Assembly (NCBI RefSeq): GCF_900187445.1
Contig: NZ_FYEB01000009.1
Location: 1 to 64,000 of the forward strand
Length of the DNA: 64,000 bases
Direction of reading: 5' to 3'
From: Pseudomonas sp. Irchel s3b2
GTDB taxonomy: Bacteria > Pseudomonadota > Gammaproteobacteria > Pseudomonadales > Pseudomonadaceae
Below are positions 1-8,974 of the stretch, in pieces. The notes under the pieces were generated by a model that saw only the letters and a program-made list of their open reading frames with translations, did not search any database and was not told the DNA's origin. Made by a program: the position numbers and the translations under genes. Position 1 is the stretch's first letter. Every line of letters begins with the position of its first letter.

Positions 1-63
1 CAACTTGACCATGACACTGGCCGGTGCCTTTTTTTCAAACCGCGCTAGAACTTCTGCCCACAT
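1..63 (-). CDS. IS4-family transposase, N-terminal fragment cut by the window edge
   Basis: Reading leftward from an ATG at 61-63, the frame stays open to base 1 and gives 21 residues beginning MWAEVLARFEKKAP. This resembles the N-terminus of IS4-type transposases common in Pseudomonas, which begin with a short helix of the form EVLARFE...VM. Only the start is visible, so catalytic DDE residues cannot be checked. The bases just right of the ATG (about 64-130) would then be the IS left end, but I could not define a terminal inverted repeat. The call rests on recognition of a short peptide. Confidence 0.45.
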   Translation of the reverse strand, partial: MWAEVLARFEKKAPASVMVKL

Positions 64-206
64 CGTTTTCGTCACCCTGACTGGAGTTTTGGGGGGATTC
101 TAAACGAAGACCTTGAAAGGGCTGGCTGTAAAAGCGAAACCAATAGAAGCCGTGACCGCAGAAACGGATATGTACACCATCAAAAACCACGTCGCCTGAC
201 ATCCAG

Positions 207-235
207 CCTTCGCGGGCAAGCCTCGCTCCTACAGG
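207..235. repeat. REP element (single)
   Basis: CTTCGCGGGCAAGCC followed by TCGCTCCTACAG matches one arm of the Pseudomonas REP family that recurs at 41414, 63150 and elsewhere in this window. It lies in the 190-bp gap between the transposase fragment and the ABC permease stop. No gene was seen in 64-253. Confidence 0.75.
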
Positions 236-253
236 TACGGTGATGCTCTTTGA

Positions 254-1033
254 TCAGGTACGCATCCCACGCCCACTCACCAGCAACCGCGCACAACCGA
301 TATACAGCACAACAGTCGCAATGAGCATGAAGGTAATCGCCACGCTGATCCTGATATCCGACACACCGAGAATGCCGTAACGGAAGGCGTTGACCATGTG
401 CAGCACCGGGTTGGCCAGCGACACGGTCTGCCAGAACGGTGGCAGCAAACTGATCGAGTAGAACACCCCGCCCAGGTACGTCAGCGGCGTCAGTACGAAC
501 GTCGGGATGATCGAGATATCATCAAAGTTGCGCGCAAATACCGCGTTGATGAAACCCAGCAACGAGAAGATCGTCGCCGTCAGCACCACCACCAGAACGG
601 TCACGCCCAGGTGATGCACCTGCAATTGAGTGAAGAACAGCGACAGCAGGGTCACGATGATCCCGACCATCAACCCTCGCAGCACGCCGCCCAGGGTGTA
701 GCCGATCAGAATCGTATGCGGTGACACCGGCGACACCATCAATTCTTCGATGGAACGCTGGAACTTGCTGCCAAAGAAACTCGACACCACGTTGCCGTAG
801 GAGTTGGTGATCACCGACATCATGATCAGCCCCGGCACGATGTACTCCATGTAAGTGAAGCCACCCATGTCGCCGATCTGCCGGCCGATCAGGTTACCGA
901 AAATCACGAAGTACAAAACCATGGTGATTGCCGGCGGCAGCAAGGTCTGCGGCCAGATCCGGGTGAAGCGCTTGACCTCACGGTAGACGATGGTATTGAG
1001 GGCAACGAGGTTGGGTTGCAGCTCGGAACTCAT
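254..1033 (-). CDS. ABC-2 type transporter permease (YadH family)
   Basis: A 259-residue polytopic inner-membrane protein of the ABC-2 permease family (YadH/NodJ-like). About six hydrophobic stretches are visible, starting near residues 32-50, and a conserved block LTPLTYLGGVFYSI lies before the last helices, typical of this family. The start codon overlaps the upstream ATPase stop by 4 bp (1030-1033), so the pair is translationally coupled and should assemble as a two-gene exporter. Substrate is unknown. The order ATPase-permease next to a GST, a transglutaminase-like gene and fadE matches PA2811-PA2815 as I recall it. Confidence 0.9.
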   Translation of the reverse strand: MSSELQPNLVALNTIVYREVKRFTRIWPQTLLPPAITMVLYFVIFGNLIGRQIGDMGGFTYMEYIVPGLIMMSVITNSYGNVVSSFFGSKFQRSIEELMVSPVSPHTILIGYTLGGVLRGLMVGIIVTLLSLFFTQLQVHHLGVTVLVVVLTATIFSLLGFINAVFARNFDDISIIPTFVLTPLTYLGGVFYSISLLPPFWQTVSLANPVLHMVNAFRYGILGVSDIRISVAITFMLIATVVLYIGCARLLVSGRGMRT

Positions 1034-1962
1034 ACCGCCACCTTCGACAGATTCTTCTCCACCAGAGACACGAACAACTCCTCGAGGCGATTGGTTTTGT
1101 TACGCAGGCTCAACACTTCGATGTTCTGCTGCGCCAATTGGGTGAAGAGCGCGGTAATGCCCATGGCCTTGTCGACCTGGACTTCCAGGGTATGACTGTC
1201 GATCAGCCTCGTCGGGTAACCGAGCAACTGCGGGGCCACTTGCAAGGTGTTCTTCATATCCAGCAGGAAGGTTTCGACATGCAGTTGGCTGAGCAACTGC
1301 TTCATGCTGGTGTTCTCGACAATGGTGCCGTGGTCGATGATGCCGATGTTGCGGCACAACTGCTCAGCCTCTTCCAGATAGTGAGTGGTGAGGATGATGG
1401 TGATGCCTTTTTTGTTCAGTTCGGTGAGGAAGGTCCACATCGAGCGACGCAATTCGATGTCCACCCCCGCCGTCGGTTCGTCGAGGATCAGCAGGCGCGG
1501 TTCGTGAACCAGCGCACGGGCGATCATCAGTCGGCGCTTCATGCCGCCAGACAGGGAGCGCGACGGCACATCGCGCTTGTCCCACAGGCCCAGCTGGGTC
1601 AGGTACTGCTCGGCGCGTTCTTTGGCGATTTTCGGCGGAATGCCGTAGTAACCGGCCTGGGTAACGACGATGTCGAAGGTCTTTTCGAACTGGTTGAAGT
1701 TGAATTCCTGGGGCACCACACCGATGCAGCGCTTGAGCGCCGCTGGTTCCTTGTCCAGGTCATGACCGAAGATATTCACCGTTCCGCTGGTCTTGTTCAC
1801 CAGGGTCGAGAGTATGCCGATGGTCGTGGATTTGCCGGCGCCGTTGGGGCCGAGCAAGGCGAAAAAGTCACCTTCGGCGACGTCCAGATCGATACCACTC
1901 AAGGCCTGGAAACCGTTGCCGTAGGTTTTGGTTAGCTGCCGGATGGACAGAGCGGAACTCAT
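1030..1962 (-). CDS. ABC transporter ATP-binding protein (YadG family)
   Basis: A 310-residue ATPase that energises the adjacent permease. It shows Walker A GPNGAGKST, signature LSGGMKRR, Walker B LLILDEPTAGVD and the H-loop TTHYLEEAE. The open frame extends 35 residues further upstream, but that extension (CGSDKHHCAHAPRL...) looks non-coding, and the ATG at 1960-1962 begins the usual MSSALSIRQLTKTYG. The roughly 80-residue C-terminal extension after the ATPase core is normal for this drug/antibiotic-type exporter ATPase subfamily. Direction of transport and substrate are inferred only from the family. Confidence 0.92.
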   Translation of the reverse strand: MSSALSIRQLTKTYGNGFQALSGIDLDVAEGDFFALLGPNGAGKSTTIGILSTLVNKTSGTVNIFGHDLDKEPAALKRCIGVVPQEFNFNQFEKTFDIVVTQAGYYGIPPKIAKERAEQYLTQLGLWDKRDVPSRSLSGGMKRRLMIARALVHEPRLLILDEPTAGVDIELRRSMWTFLTELNKKGITIILTTHYLEEAEQLCRNIGIIDHGTIVENTSMKQLLSQLHVETFLLDMKNTLQVAPQLLGYPTRLIDSHTLEVQVDKAMGITALFTQLAQQNIEVLSLRNKTNRLEELFVSLVEKNLSKVAV

Positions 1963-2095
1963 ATCGGATTTACGCACCAAGAAGGGAAGAAAGGAATAAA
2001 TAAGGGCGGGCGGCGAGCAATGCAACCGCGGCGCATGAGCGCAATGGTGCTTGTCGCTGCCGCACAAGTACAGTCAAGCGTGTCGATAGTGAGTA

Positions 2096-2719
2096 TTAAG
2101 TCAACGCGGTCATGACGGCTTTGCGATACGCCGGACGCTGTTTGAGGCGCTCGTACCAGGCCTGCAAATGAGGCTGCGGCGCGCGCTCGATCGGCATCTC
2201 GAACCAGGCATAAATGAAGCAGCCCAAGGGAATGTCGCCCATGCCGATTTCATCGCCGGACAGGTACGGTTTAACCGCCAGCGCTTGATCGGCCATCGAC
2301 AGCAGATCGTCGCATTCCTTGATCGCAGCCTTGATGGCTGGCCAGTCCTGCTGGTCTTGCGGGGTGCGCAACACGCCCCAGAACACCGTGCGGAACGGGG
2401 CGGCAAAACTTGAGGTGGTCCAGTCCATCCACTTTTCGGCAGAGGCTCGGGCCTGCAGGTCTGTCGGGTACCAGGCCGTATCGCTGGCATGACGGGCCAA
2501 CAGATAACGGACGATGGTGTTGGATTCCCACAGCACAAAACCGTCGTCTTCGATCACCGGCACGCGGCCATTGGGATTCATCGCGCGGTACTCAGGCGTG
2601 TCGACCACGCCAAAGGCGCCGCCGGCGTCGATGGCTTCATAGGCCAGGCCCAACTCTTCGGCCGCCCACAATGGCTTCCTGACATTCGACGAATTTTTCC
2701 GACCCCAGATCTTCAGCAT
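2096..2719 (-). CDS. Glutathione S-transferase family protein
   Basis: A 207-residue protein of ordinary GST length. An N-terminal thioredoxin-like fold (residues 1-80) contains NPNGRVPVIEDDGFVLWESNTI, the glutathione-binding cis-Pro and E-S motif. A helical C-terminal domain follows (about 90-207). The likely role is glutathione conjugation or thiol transfer in the cytoplasm, with substrate unknown. It lies between the ABC exporter and a transglutaminase-like gene on the same strand; the gaps (133 and 43 bp) allow but do not prove co-transcription. Confidence 0.9.
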   Translation of the reverse strand: MLKIWGRKNSSNVRKPLWAAEELGLAYEAIDAGGAFGVVDTPEYRAMNPNGRVPVIEDDGFVLWESNTIVRYLLARHASDTAWYPTDLQARASAEKWMDWTTSSFAAPFRTVFWGVLRTPQDQQDWPAIKAAIKECDDLLSMADQALAVKPYLSGDEIGMGDIPLGCFIYAWFEMPIERAPQPHLQAWYERLKQRPAYRKAVMTALT

Positions 2720-2762
2720 GACCGCCCCTTTTTGGATGAATGCGCAGGCAGCATACGCCGGA

Positions 2763-3422
2763 TCAGGCGCGACTCAAATCGCTCTGCATGTCACCCAGCA
2801 ACACTGGCAGTTGCTCGCCGAACAGATGCGGATAGCACTTTTCCAGGTGATCAAAAAAGAACGCTTCAGGCACATCGGTGAACTGACCGTGATCAATCAG
2901 GTACTCCATCAATTGCTCGCCGTCACGATTGAAGGGATGGAACACGCTGTCGTTGATCCCGTCGAATTCCAGCGGTGCGACATTGAACAGTTCGCAGAGT
3001 TGTTGATTGAACGCCGGTGTAGCTTTGACCCAACGATCGTTCAGATAGAACTCGGTGTAACCGTGCATGGCGAACACATCACTTTTGAGCAATTCGAGCA
3101 GACGCGGCGTCGACAGGTGATTACGCACATCTGCCAGACCGATACGCGCCGGGATCCCGCAATGCCGGGCTGCACCGGCCAGCAGTGTGGCTTTGGGCAC
3201 GCAATAACTCTCCCCCGCCGCCAGCGCATAGCTGCCGCGCAAGGTCTCTGGATCGCGGCTGAAGGTGTAGGGGTTGTAGCGCACGGCCTCGCGCACCGCG
3301 TAATAGAGATTGATTGCCTGTTCGAGCGGATCGCGCCCGACGCCACGATGTTTTTCGGCGAACTCCACCACCGAGGGATGGTCACTGTCGATGAAGCGGC
3401 CGGGGCTCAGACATGCGTGCAT
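2763..3422 (-). CDS. Transglutaminase-like domain protein
   Basis: A 219-residue soluble protein with a transglutaminase/protease-like fold. The candidate nucleophile Cys is in GESYCVPKATLLAGAARHCGIPAR and the candidate His in HGYTEFYLNDRWVKATPAFN. In the classical triad an Asp follows the W-x-x pattern after the His; here that position reads KATPAFN, so the third residue is not obvious. The protein may be a peptidase-like enzyme, or a relative that uses another acid. No signal peptide is seen, so cytoplasmic location is expected. It matches the PA2814 position in the PAO1-like block. Confidence 0.8.
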   Translation of the reverse strand: MHACLSPGRFIDSDHPSVVEFAEKHRGVGRDPLEQAINLYYAVREAVRYNPYTFSRDPETLRGSYALAAGESYCVPKATLLAGAARHCGIPARIGLADVRNHLSTPRLLELLKSDVFAMHGYTEFYLNDRWVKATPAFNQQLCELFNVAPLEFDGINDSVFHPFNRDGEQLMEYLIDHGQFTDVPEAFFFDHLEKCYPHLFGEQLPVLLGDMQSDLSRA

Positions 3423-3671
3423 GGGAACAATCTCCAGGGGGAAGCCACGAGTCTAGCGACACCTTCAGCACAGAGATAACGACGTATCGGCCAAATATCA
3501 GCGTTTGCCGCGCAGTCTACAAAAGCACTTAACCGTCCGCCCTCGAAATAACTGACGAATTTCAGCCGCAGCTTCCTACGCGCTCAGACTCATCGCTCTG
3601 ACCCCGCATTTTTATGGATGCCGTCTAAGCTCTGAAGGTGGTTTTGCCCTTGGCTTCACGGAGAATTGAAT

Positions 3672-6119
3672 ATGCTGCTGTTGTGGATACTGGTTCTGGT
3701 GGTCGGGATTGCCTACTTGGCACATCGCCGCACTGCGCCTCTGCCCGCCTTGGCCATCATTGCGGCCTATCTGCTGGCGATGGGCATCTTCAGCCGTGCC
3801 CCCGTCTGGCTGATGCTGATTTTCTGGGTGATGCTCGCAGCCGTGAGCGCTTTCCTGTTGCTGCCGGATCTGCGCCGAAAACTCTTCACGGCCCCGATGT
3901 TCAGCTGGTTTCAAAAAAACTTGCCGCCGATGTCGCAAACCGAGCGTGAAGCCATCGAAGCGGGCACGGTCTGGTGGGACGGCGAGCTGTTCAGCGGTCG
4001 CCCGGACTGGAACAAGCTGCTGGCCTATCCAAAAGCGCAACTGAGCGAAGAGGAACAAGCCTTCATCGATGGTCCGACCGAAGAGCTCTGCGCCATGGTC
4101 AGCGATTGGCAGATCGGCCAGTTACTGGATCTGCCGCCCCAGGCTTGGGATCACATCAAACAACATGGCTTTTTTGCCCTGATCATCCCCAAAGAGTACG
4201 GTGGCAAAGGCTTCTCGGCCTATGCGCACTCCCAGGTAGCGATGAAACTGGCCACCCGCAGCGGCGACCTGGCCTCGACCGTCATGGTGCCCAACTCCCT
4301 CGGCCCGGCGGAACTGCTGCTGCATTACGGCACCGACGAACAACGCAATCATTATCTGCCACGGCTGGCCCGTGGCGACGATATCCCCTGCTTCGCCCTG
4401 ACGGGCCCGATGGCGGGCTCCAACGTCGGCGGGATGACCGACACCGGGGTGATCTGCAAAGGTGAATGGGAAGGCCAGGAAACCCTCGGCCTGCGCCTTA
4501 ACTGGGAAAAACGCTACATCACCCTCGGCCCGGTGGCGACCTTGATTGGCCTGGCCTTCAAAGCCTATGACCCGGATCATCTGCTGGGCGACAAAGTCGA
4601 CCTGGGGATCAGCCTCGCCTTGATTCCAACCCAGACTCCTGGTGTAGAAATCGGCCGCCGTCACCTGCCGCTGGGCGCCTCGTTCATGAACGGCCCGAAC
4701 TCCGGCAAGGACGTGTTCGTACCGCTGGAATTCATCATCGGCGGTCAGGAGATGCTCGGTGAGGGCTGGATGATGCTGATGAACTGCCTGTCGGTCGGGC
4801 GTTCCATTTCGCTGCCTGCCATCGGTACCGCTGCGGGTAAGTTCACCAGTCTGGTGACAGGCCAATACGCGCAGGTTCGTGAACAATTCAACGCACCGCT
4901 GTCAGCCTTCGAAGGGATTCAGGAAGCACTGGCGCGGATCGCCGGCAGTACCTGGCTGATGGACAGTGCACGGATGCTCACCGCCAACGCGGTCGACCTC
5001 GGCGAAAAGCCGTCGGTACCTTCGGCCATTATCAAATACCACCTCTCCGAGCGTGGCCGCGAGTGCATCAGCCACGCCATGGATGTTCACGGCGGCAGGG
5101 CCATCATCATGGGCCCGAACAACTACCTGGCGCGTGCCTGGCAAGGTGCGCCCATTGCCGTCACGGTCGAAGGTGCGAATATCCTGACTCGCAGTTTGAT
5201 GATCTTCGGCCAGGGCGCTATTCGCTGCCATCCATTCGTGCTCAAGGAAATGGCCCTCGCCCACCGCGAAGACAAACAGCAGGCCCTGATCGAATTCGAT
5301 GCACTGCTGCTCGACCACATAGGTTTTGCCGTGAGCAACGCCGCCAGCACCCTGGTACTGAACCTTGGTCTGGGGCATTTCGAACACATGCCTGGGGACA
5401 GGCTCAGCCAAAGCTATCTCCGCGCCCTCAACCGTCAGGCCGCGGCCTTTGCCCTGCTTGCAGACCTGAGCATGATGCTGCTGGGCGGTGATTTGAAACG
5501 TCGCGAACGGCTGTCCGCACGTCTGGGCGATGTACTCAGCTACCTGTATCTGGCTTCCGCCGCACTCAAGCGTTATCACGATCTCGATTCGCCGGAGCAT
5601 ATGCATCCGCTGTTCGCCTGGGCCATGGAAGAGAGCCTCGGCCAGTCGGAACGTGCGCTGGACGAACTGTTGAGAAACTTCCCGAACAAGGTATTCGGAT
5701 GCCTGCTGCGGGTGATGGTGTTCCCGTTCGGTCGCAGGCACAGAGGCCCGTCGGACAAACTGGCGGCCGAAGTCGCAGCCGTCATCGGCCGCGCCAAGGG
5801 CGATCCAACGCTTGAGGAGTTACTGGGGGGGTGCTATCGCCCGCAATCGCCAGAAGATTCGGTCGGCGCCCTGCAGCACGCCTGCGACTTGTTGAATGCT
5901 GCGAAGCCGATACAGAAAAAACTCAATACGGCGCTGAAAAGTCGCCAGGTCAAACCCACTGTCGGAGAATCCGCCATCGATGCCGCCCTGGAGGCTGGCG
6001 TCTTGCAACCGGTTGAAGCCCAGACCTTGCGTGAAGCAGAAGTGGCGCGACGCAAGGTGATTGATGTCGATGATTTCGACCCTAAGGAGTTGGTATTGGC
6101 CAAAGGCAAGGTCCGCTGA
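3672..6119 (+). CDS. fadE: Acyl-CoA dehydrogenase FadE
   Basis: An 815-residue protein, nearly the length of E. coli FadE (814). It catalyses the first, FAD-dependent step of fatty acid beta-oxidation. Two hydrophobic segments (residues about 1-50) anchor it at the inner membrane. PPMSQTEREAIEAGTVWWDGELFSG, PNSLGPAELLLHYGTDEQ and TVEGANILTRSLMIFGQGAIRCHP all match FadE landmarks, as does the C-terminal INVDDFDP-type ending (IDVDDFDPKEL). The frame also opens two codons earlier at a TTG, but the ATG at 3672 follows CGGAGA at good spacing. It stands alone on the plus strand, divergent from the transglutaminase-like gene. No FadR/PsrA-type operator was identified in 3423-3671. Confidence 0.95.
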   Translation: MLLLWILVLVVGIAYLAHRRTAPLPALAIIAAYLLAMGIFSRAPVWLMLIFWVMLAAVSAFLLLPDLRRKLFTAPMFSWFQKNLPPMSQTEREAIEAGTVWWDGELFSGRPDWNKLLAYPKAQLSEEEQAFIDGPTEELCAMVSDWQIGQLLDLPPQAWDHIKQHGFFALIIPKEYGGKGFSAYAHSQVAMKLATRSGDLASTVMVPNSLGPAELLLHYGTDEQRNHYLPRLARGDDIPCFALTGPMAGSNVGGMTDTGVICKGEWEGQETLGLRLNWEKRYITLGPVATLIGLAFKAYDPDHLLGDKVDLGISLALIPTQTPGVEIGRRHLPLGASFMNGPNSGKDVFVPLEFIIGGQEMLGEGWMMLMNCLSVGRSISLPAIGTAAGKFTSLVTGQYAQVREQFNAPLSAFEGIQEALARIAGSTWLMDSARMLTANAVDLGEKPSVPSAIIKYHLSERGRECISHAMDVHGGRAIIMGPNNYLARAWQGAPIAVTVEGANILTRSLMIFGQGAIRCHPFVLKEMALAHREDKQQALIEFDALLLDHIGFAVSNAASTLVLNLGLGHFEHMPGDRLSQSYLRALNRQAAAFALLADLSMMLLGGDLKRRERLSARLGDVLSYLYLASAALKRYHDLDSPEHMHPLFAWAMEESLGQSERALDELLRNFPNKVFGCLLRVMVFPFGRRHRGPSDKLAAEVAAVIGRAKGDPTLEELLGGCYRPQSPEDSVGALQHACDLLNAAKPIQKKLNTALKSRQVKPTVGESAIDAALEAGVLQPVEAQTLREAEVARRKVIDVDDFDPKELVLAKGKVR

Positions 6120-6180
6120 TCCGGCGGACCATGTGTCTTGCATGGGGCTCTTTACCATGTGCTCTCTATCATGGGAAAAG

Positions 6181-6209
6181 GGGCGCAAGAGCTTTATACT
6201 CTCGCGCCC
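6181..6209. terminator. GC-rich hairpin after fadE
   Basis: Arms GGGCGCAAGAG (6181-6191) and CTCTCGCGCCC (6199-6209) pair at 10 of 11 positions around CTTTATA, and are followed by GTTTTGCTCTT. This could end the fadE transcript. The loop also reads TTTATACT with a GC-rich stretch after it, which looks like a -10 box and discriminator for the next gene, so the site may be promoter rather than terminator. Confidence 0.4.
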
Positions 6210-6233
6210 GTTTTGCTCTTGAGGACTTATCTC

Positions 6234-6641
6234 GTGTCCAACATCGTTGCCGATCATCTCGTTTTGCTCGACCACCTGCGCAGCATCCTGGTCGCCGTAG
6301 GTGAGGCCGAACAGGTTCCCGAAGAAAGCCATGCCTTGTTCCTGGAGCGCTTTGACGAACTGCTGGCGTCACTGCCGATCGAACCGATTGAAAGCCAATA
6401 CCTGGGCCAGGACATCCTGACTCAAGTGATTTCCCGTTATCCGCAAATCGCCCATCTGATCCCGCGGGATCTGCTTTGGTACTTCGCCGGCGACTGCCTG
6501 CACTACCTGTCCGACGAAGAAATCGATCTGTACCAGGCCCTTGAAGAACGTCGCTTCGAAGCCGAACAGAACGATGAACCATTCGACTGGAATCAGGAAA
6601 AACAACTGCTGGCGATGTCGAACCAGGACAGCAAGCACTGA
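6234..6641 (+). CDS. PA2817-family conserved hypothetical protein
   Basis: A 135-residue small acidic cytoplasmic protein of unknown function, conserved in Pseudomonas beside fadE. The open frame starts at 6138, but the preceding residues run through the hairpin at 6181-6209 and look non-coding. The GTG at 6234, giving MSNIVADHLVLLDHL, follows TTGAGGAC as a ribosome binding site and matches how I remember relatives starting. No catalytic motif is visible; the ends are rich in Asp/Glu (DEEIDLYQALEERRFEAEQ). Confidence 0.8.
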   Translation: MSNIVADHLVLLDHLRSILVAVGEAEQVPEESHALFLERFDELLASLPIEPIESQYLGQDILTQVISRYPQIAHLIPRDLLWYFAGDCLHYLSDEEIDLYQALEERRFEAEQNDEPFDWNQEKQLLAMSNQDSKH

Positions 6642-6660
6642 TCCCCAATCAGTCATGCAA

Positions 6661-6696
6661 AAGGCCCGCATGGTTGAACATGCGGGCCTTTTTTTT
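6661..6696 (+). terminator. Rho-independent terminator
   Basis: A perfect 12-bp stem, AAGGCCCGCATG and CATGCGGGCCTT, with a GTTGAA loop is followed by six further T residues. It sits 20 bp after the stop at 6641. Confidence 0.9.
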
Positions 6697-6734
6697 AGTG
6701 ATGTGGGTGATTCGAAGTCAAGCCGCGAAACCCT

Positions 6735-6823
6735 TAGGAGCGAGCTTGCTCGCGAAAGCGGTATCTCTCACGACATCAATGTTGACTGTACCGCCGCCTT
6801 CGCAGGCAAGCCTGCTCCTACAG
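6735..6823. repeat. REPIN (inverted pair of REP elements)
   Basis: The left arm TAGGAGCGAGCTTGCTCGCG and the right arm CGCAGGCAAGCCTGCTCCTA flank a spacer containing ACATCAATGTTGACTGTACC. The same spacer in reverse orientation occurs in the pair at 33932-34020, so these two are copies of one REPIN family. Confidence 0.8.
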
Positions 6824-6846
6824 AGCTTGCGCTTAACTGACTGGCA

Positions 6847-7788
6847 TTATGGCTTGCCCGGCCTTCTCAGCGTCGGCTCCTTCTCCAGGCATTCCACCAG
6901 ATAATCGATAAACACCCTTAACTTGGGCGGTAGATAGCGGGTTGGAGAATGCAGCAGCCAGGCGCCTCCGTGGTAGGACGCCAGAAAAGTCCAGTCCGGC
7001 AGTACTTGCACGATCAGTCCTTGTTCCAGCGCATAACGGGCAGTGAAATACGGCAGGCTGCCGATTCCGATGTGTTGCAATACTGCGTCTAGTCGCACAC
7101 CCGTGTGATTGGCGGCATAACGTCCACGCACACCGACAGTCACAGCCTTGGTGCCCTTCTTGAATTTCCAGCGCGCATCGTTCGGGGTTTCGCCCAGATA
7201 GACGCAACTGTGGTTGAGCAAATCGTGGGGATGAATCGGTGTACCGTGCTCGGCCAGGTACTGCGGCGTTGCACAGAGCAAATGATCGATGGTCAACAAC
7301 TGCCGTCCCACCAGTCCCGCGGGCGGGCGATCGGTAATACGGATCGCCAGATCGACGTTGTCGTCGATCAAATCTACCTGACGGTCCTCGAGTAACAACT
7401 CCACGTTCACTTTGGGATAACGCCGCAGAAATTCCGGCATATGCGGATGAATCACAAATCGCCCGACGGCCTTGGGCACGCTGATACGCACCAGCCCTTC
7501 TGCTTCATCGGTGAATTGACCGCTGATTTCCATCACCGACTTCGCGGCGCTGACCATCTCCTGGCAACGCTTGAACACCTCTTCGCCACCGTCACTCAGA
7601 CGCAGCTTGCGTGTGGTTCGTTGCAACAGCCGCATGGCGAGCGCCTTCTCCAGCCGCGAAATGCTGCGACTCACCGCCGAGGGTGAAGAACCTGACTGGC
7701 GCGCCACTTCGGAGAAGCTGCCGGTTTCGACCACTTTGACAAAAATTGCCATTTCACCGAGCAGCGGCAGGGGAAGATTTATGCTCAC
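6847..7788 (-). CDS. LysR-family transcriptional regulator
   Basis: A 313-residue regulator. The winged helix-turn-helix is at residues about 10-70 (AIFVKVVETGSFSEVARQSGSSPSAVSRSISRLEKAL), followed by the periplasmic-binding-protein-like effector domain. The sequence belongs to the CrgA/DmlR-like subgroup (LGLVRISVPKAVGR-type linker, here GLVRISVPKAVGRFVIHPHMPEF). It is divergent from the AlaX-type gene with 90 bp between starts, so that gene is a candidate target, though none is proven. It ends just after a REPIN. Confidence 0.93.
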   Translation of the reverse strand: MSINLPLPLLGEMAIFVKVVETGSFSEVARQSGSSPSAVSRSISRLEKALAMRLLQRTTRKLRLSDGGEEVFKRCQEMVSAAKSVMEISGQFTDEAEGLVRISVPKAVGRFVIHPHMPEFLRRYPKVNVELLLEDRQVDLIDDNVDLAIRITDRPPAGLVGRQLLTIDHLLCATPQYLAEHGTPIHPHDLLNHSCVYLGETPNDARWKFKKGTKAVTVGVRGRYAANHTGVRLDAVLQHIGIGSLPYFTARYALEQGLIVQVLPDWTFLASYHGGAWLLHSPTRYLPPKLRVFIDYLVECLEKEPTLRRPGKP

Positions 7789-7818
7789 AGCGCAACAGTC
7801 CTTTGATGGTTGAACGGA

Positions 7819-7847
7819 TTATCACGCAATTTCAGGGTTCATATAAT
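7819..7847 (+). promoter_or_regulatory. Candidate sigma-70 promoter for the AlaX-type gene
   Basis: A perfect TATAAT at 7842-7847 lies 17 bp after TTATCA (7819-7824), 32 bp before the ATG at 7879. TGAAC (7811-7815) and GTTCA (7837-7841) form an inverted pair around it, which could be part of a LysR site. Confidence 0.45.
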
Positions 7848-7878
7848 AAAGACAGAAACTTTAACAAGAGCATGAAAT

Positions 7879-8505
7879 ATGACGTTCCGCCTCTTTTTCC
7901 ATAGTGATGACCTCAAGGCCGATGTGGAAGTCCTGGATTGCACGCCCCACGAAAACGAATTCGCCGTGGTGCTGCACTCCACCCTGTTTCATCCCCAAGG
8001 CGGCGGGCAACCCTGGGATATCGGTTGGATCGGCGAAAGCCAGGTACTGCGCGTGGTCCAGGATCCGGACCGGATCATCCATTTCGTCGACCACCCGGTA
8101 AAACCCGGCATGACCCGGATTCGGGTCGACGAGCAACGCCGCCGGTTCAATACGCGCATGCATTCGGCGGGGCACCTGATTGGTCATTTCGTCCAGGCAA
8201 TGGGCTGGATGCCGACCAAGGCTCATCACTGGCCGGACGAAGGACGTGTGCAATTCAAACCGGGCGACGGTGCGCAGGAGGTCGATACCCAGACGATTCA
8301 GCACGGCATCGAACAATGGATCGCCCATGATCTGCCGCGCCTGACATCGTTGCGCGAAGGTGCCCGGGAAATCGGCTTCGGTGAATTGCCCGCCTACGGC
8401 TGCGGCGGCACCCATGTACAGAGCCTGAAGGATTTGGGCACGGTCACGATCACTTCCCTTTCACAGAAAAAGGGAACGCTGTCAGTCCACTACAGCGTGG
8501 ACTGA
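7879..8505 (+). CDS. AlaX-type alanyl-tRNA editing protein
   Basis: A 208-residue stand-alone relative of the AlaRS editing domain, expected to hydrolyse mischarged Ser- or Gly-tRNA(Ala) in trans. The four zinc ligands are visible: H95 and H99 in RMHSAGH, and C175 and H179 in CGGTHV. An N-terminal beta-barrel piece contains FHPQGGGQPWDIG, the usual glycine-rich segment. The size fits the short AlaX-S/M classes, which lack the AlaRS C-Ala domain. It probably acts in the cytoplasm. Confidence 0.9.
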   Translation: MTFRLFFHSDDLKADVEVLDCTPHENEFAVVLHSTLFHPQGGGQPWDIGWIGESQVLRVVQDPDRIIHFVDHPVKPGMTRIRVDEQRRRFNTRMHSAGHLIGHFVQAMGWMPTKAHHWPDEGRVQFKPGDGAQEVDTQTIQHGIEQWIAHDLPRLTSLREGAREIGFGELPAYGCGGTHVQSLKDLGTVTITSLSQKKGTLSVHYSVD

Positions 8506-8575
8506 GCATTTGGGCGATGACGACGCCGGGGAACCTGCGTTCGCGGGTTCTATTGACTATCTGACGTGGTGCGAC

Positions 8576-8893
8576 ATGGCCGTTCTGTATCTCGTAGCGT
8601 CGCCGTCAGCCCCGCCGCTGAGCATCCTTACCGAGGAATTCCCTGCCAGGTTGGCGGCCTTTAACGGCCTGACCCGCGACATGCGTGACGCAGGCATTGC
8701 AATCAAAGCGTTAGTGCTTTCGGACAACATGATTTGCGTCGATTGCAAAAGCCTCGACCTGCTGTCGCGTCACTTTGGGCATGAGTTTCGCGGGATGCGC
8801 TGCAACGCTGAGGGCCAGGTTGCCCGCAACACGGCGACTATCCGGGGCATTGGCGTGGTCTGGTTCACGCAAGTCAAGCAACAGGACGAATAA
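8576..8893 (+). CDS. Hypothetical protein
   Basis: 105 residues from the ATG at 8576 (MAVLYLVASPSAPPLSILTEEFP); the frame is open from 8510, which would add 22 residues. Codon use looks like the neighbours (C/G at most third positions). The C-terminal part (ATIRGIGVVWFTQVK) resembles small Pseudomonas hypotheticals I vaguely recall, but no domain is recognised. Neither start has a strong ribosome binding site. It follows the AlaX-type gene on the same strand and may be read through from it. Confidence 0.5.
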   Translation: MAVLYLVASPSAPPLSILTEEFPARLAAFNGLTRDMRDAGIAIKALVLSDNMICVDCKSLDLLSRHFGHEFRGMRCNAEGQVARNTATIRGIGVVWFTQVKQQDE

Positions 8894-8974
8894 GTTCGCT
8901 CGAGAGTCGCCGAAGTCGCCCCCTCGAACAGCCTCATGTGCCACTCCATCACCTCCAACCTGCCTATCTCCACC

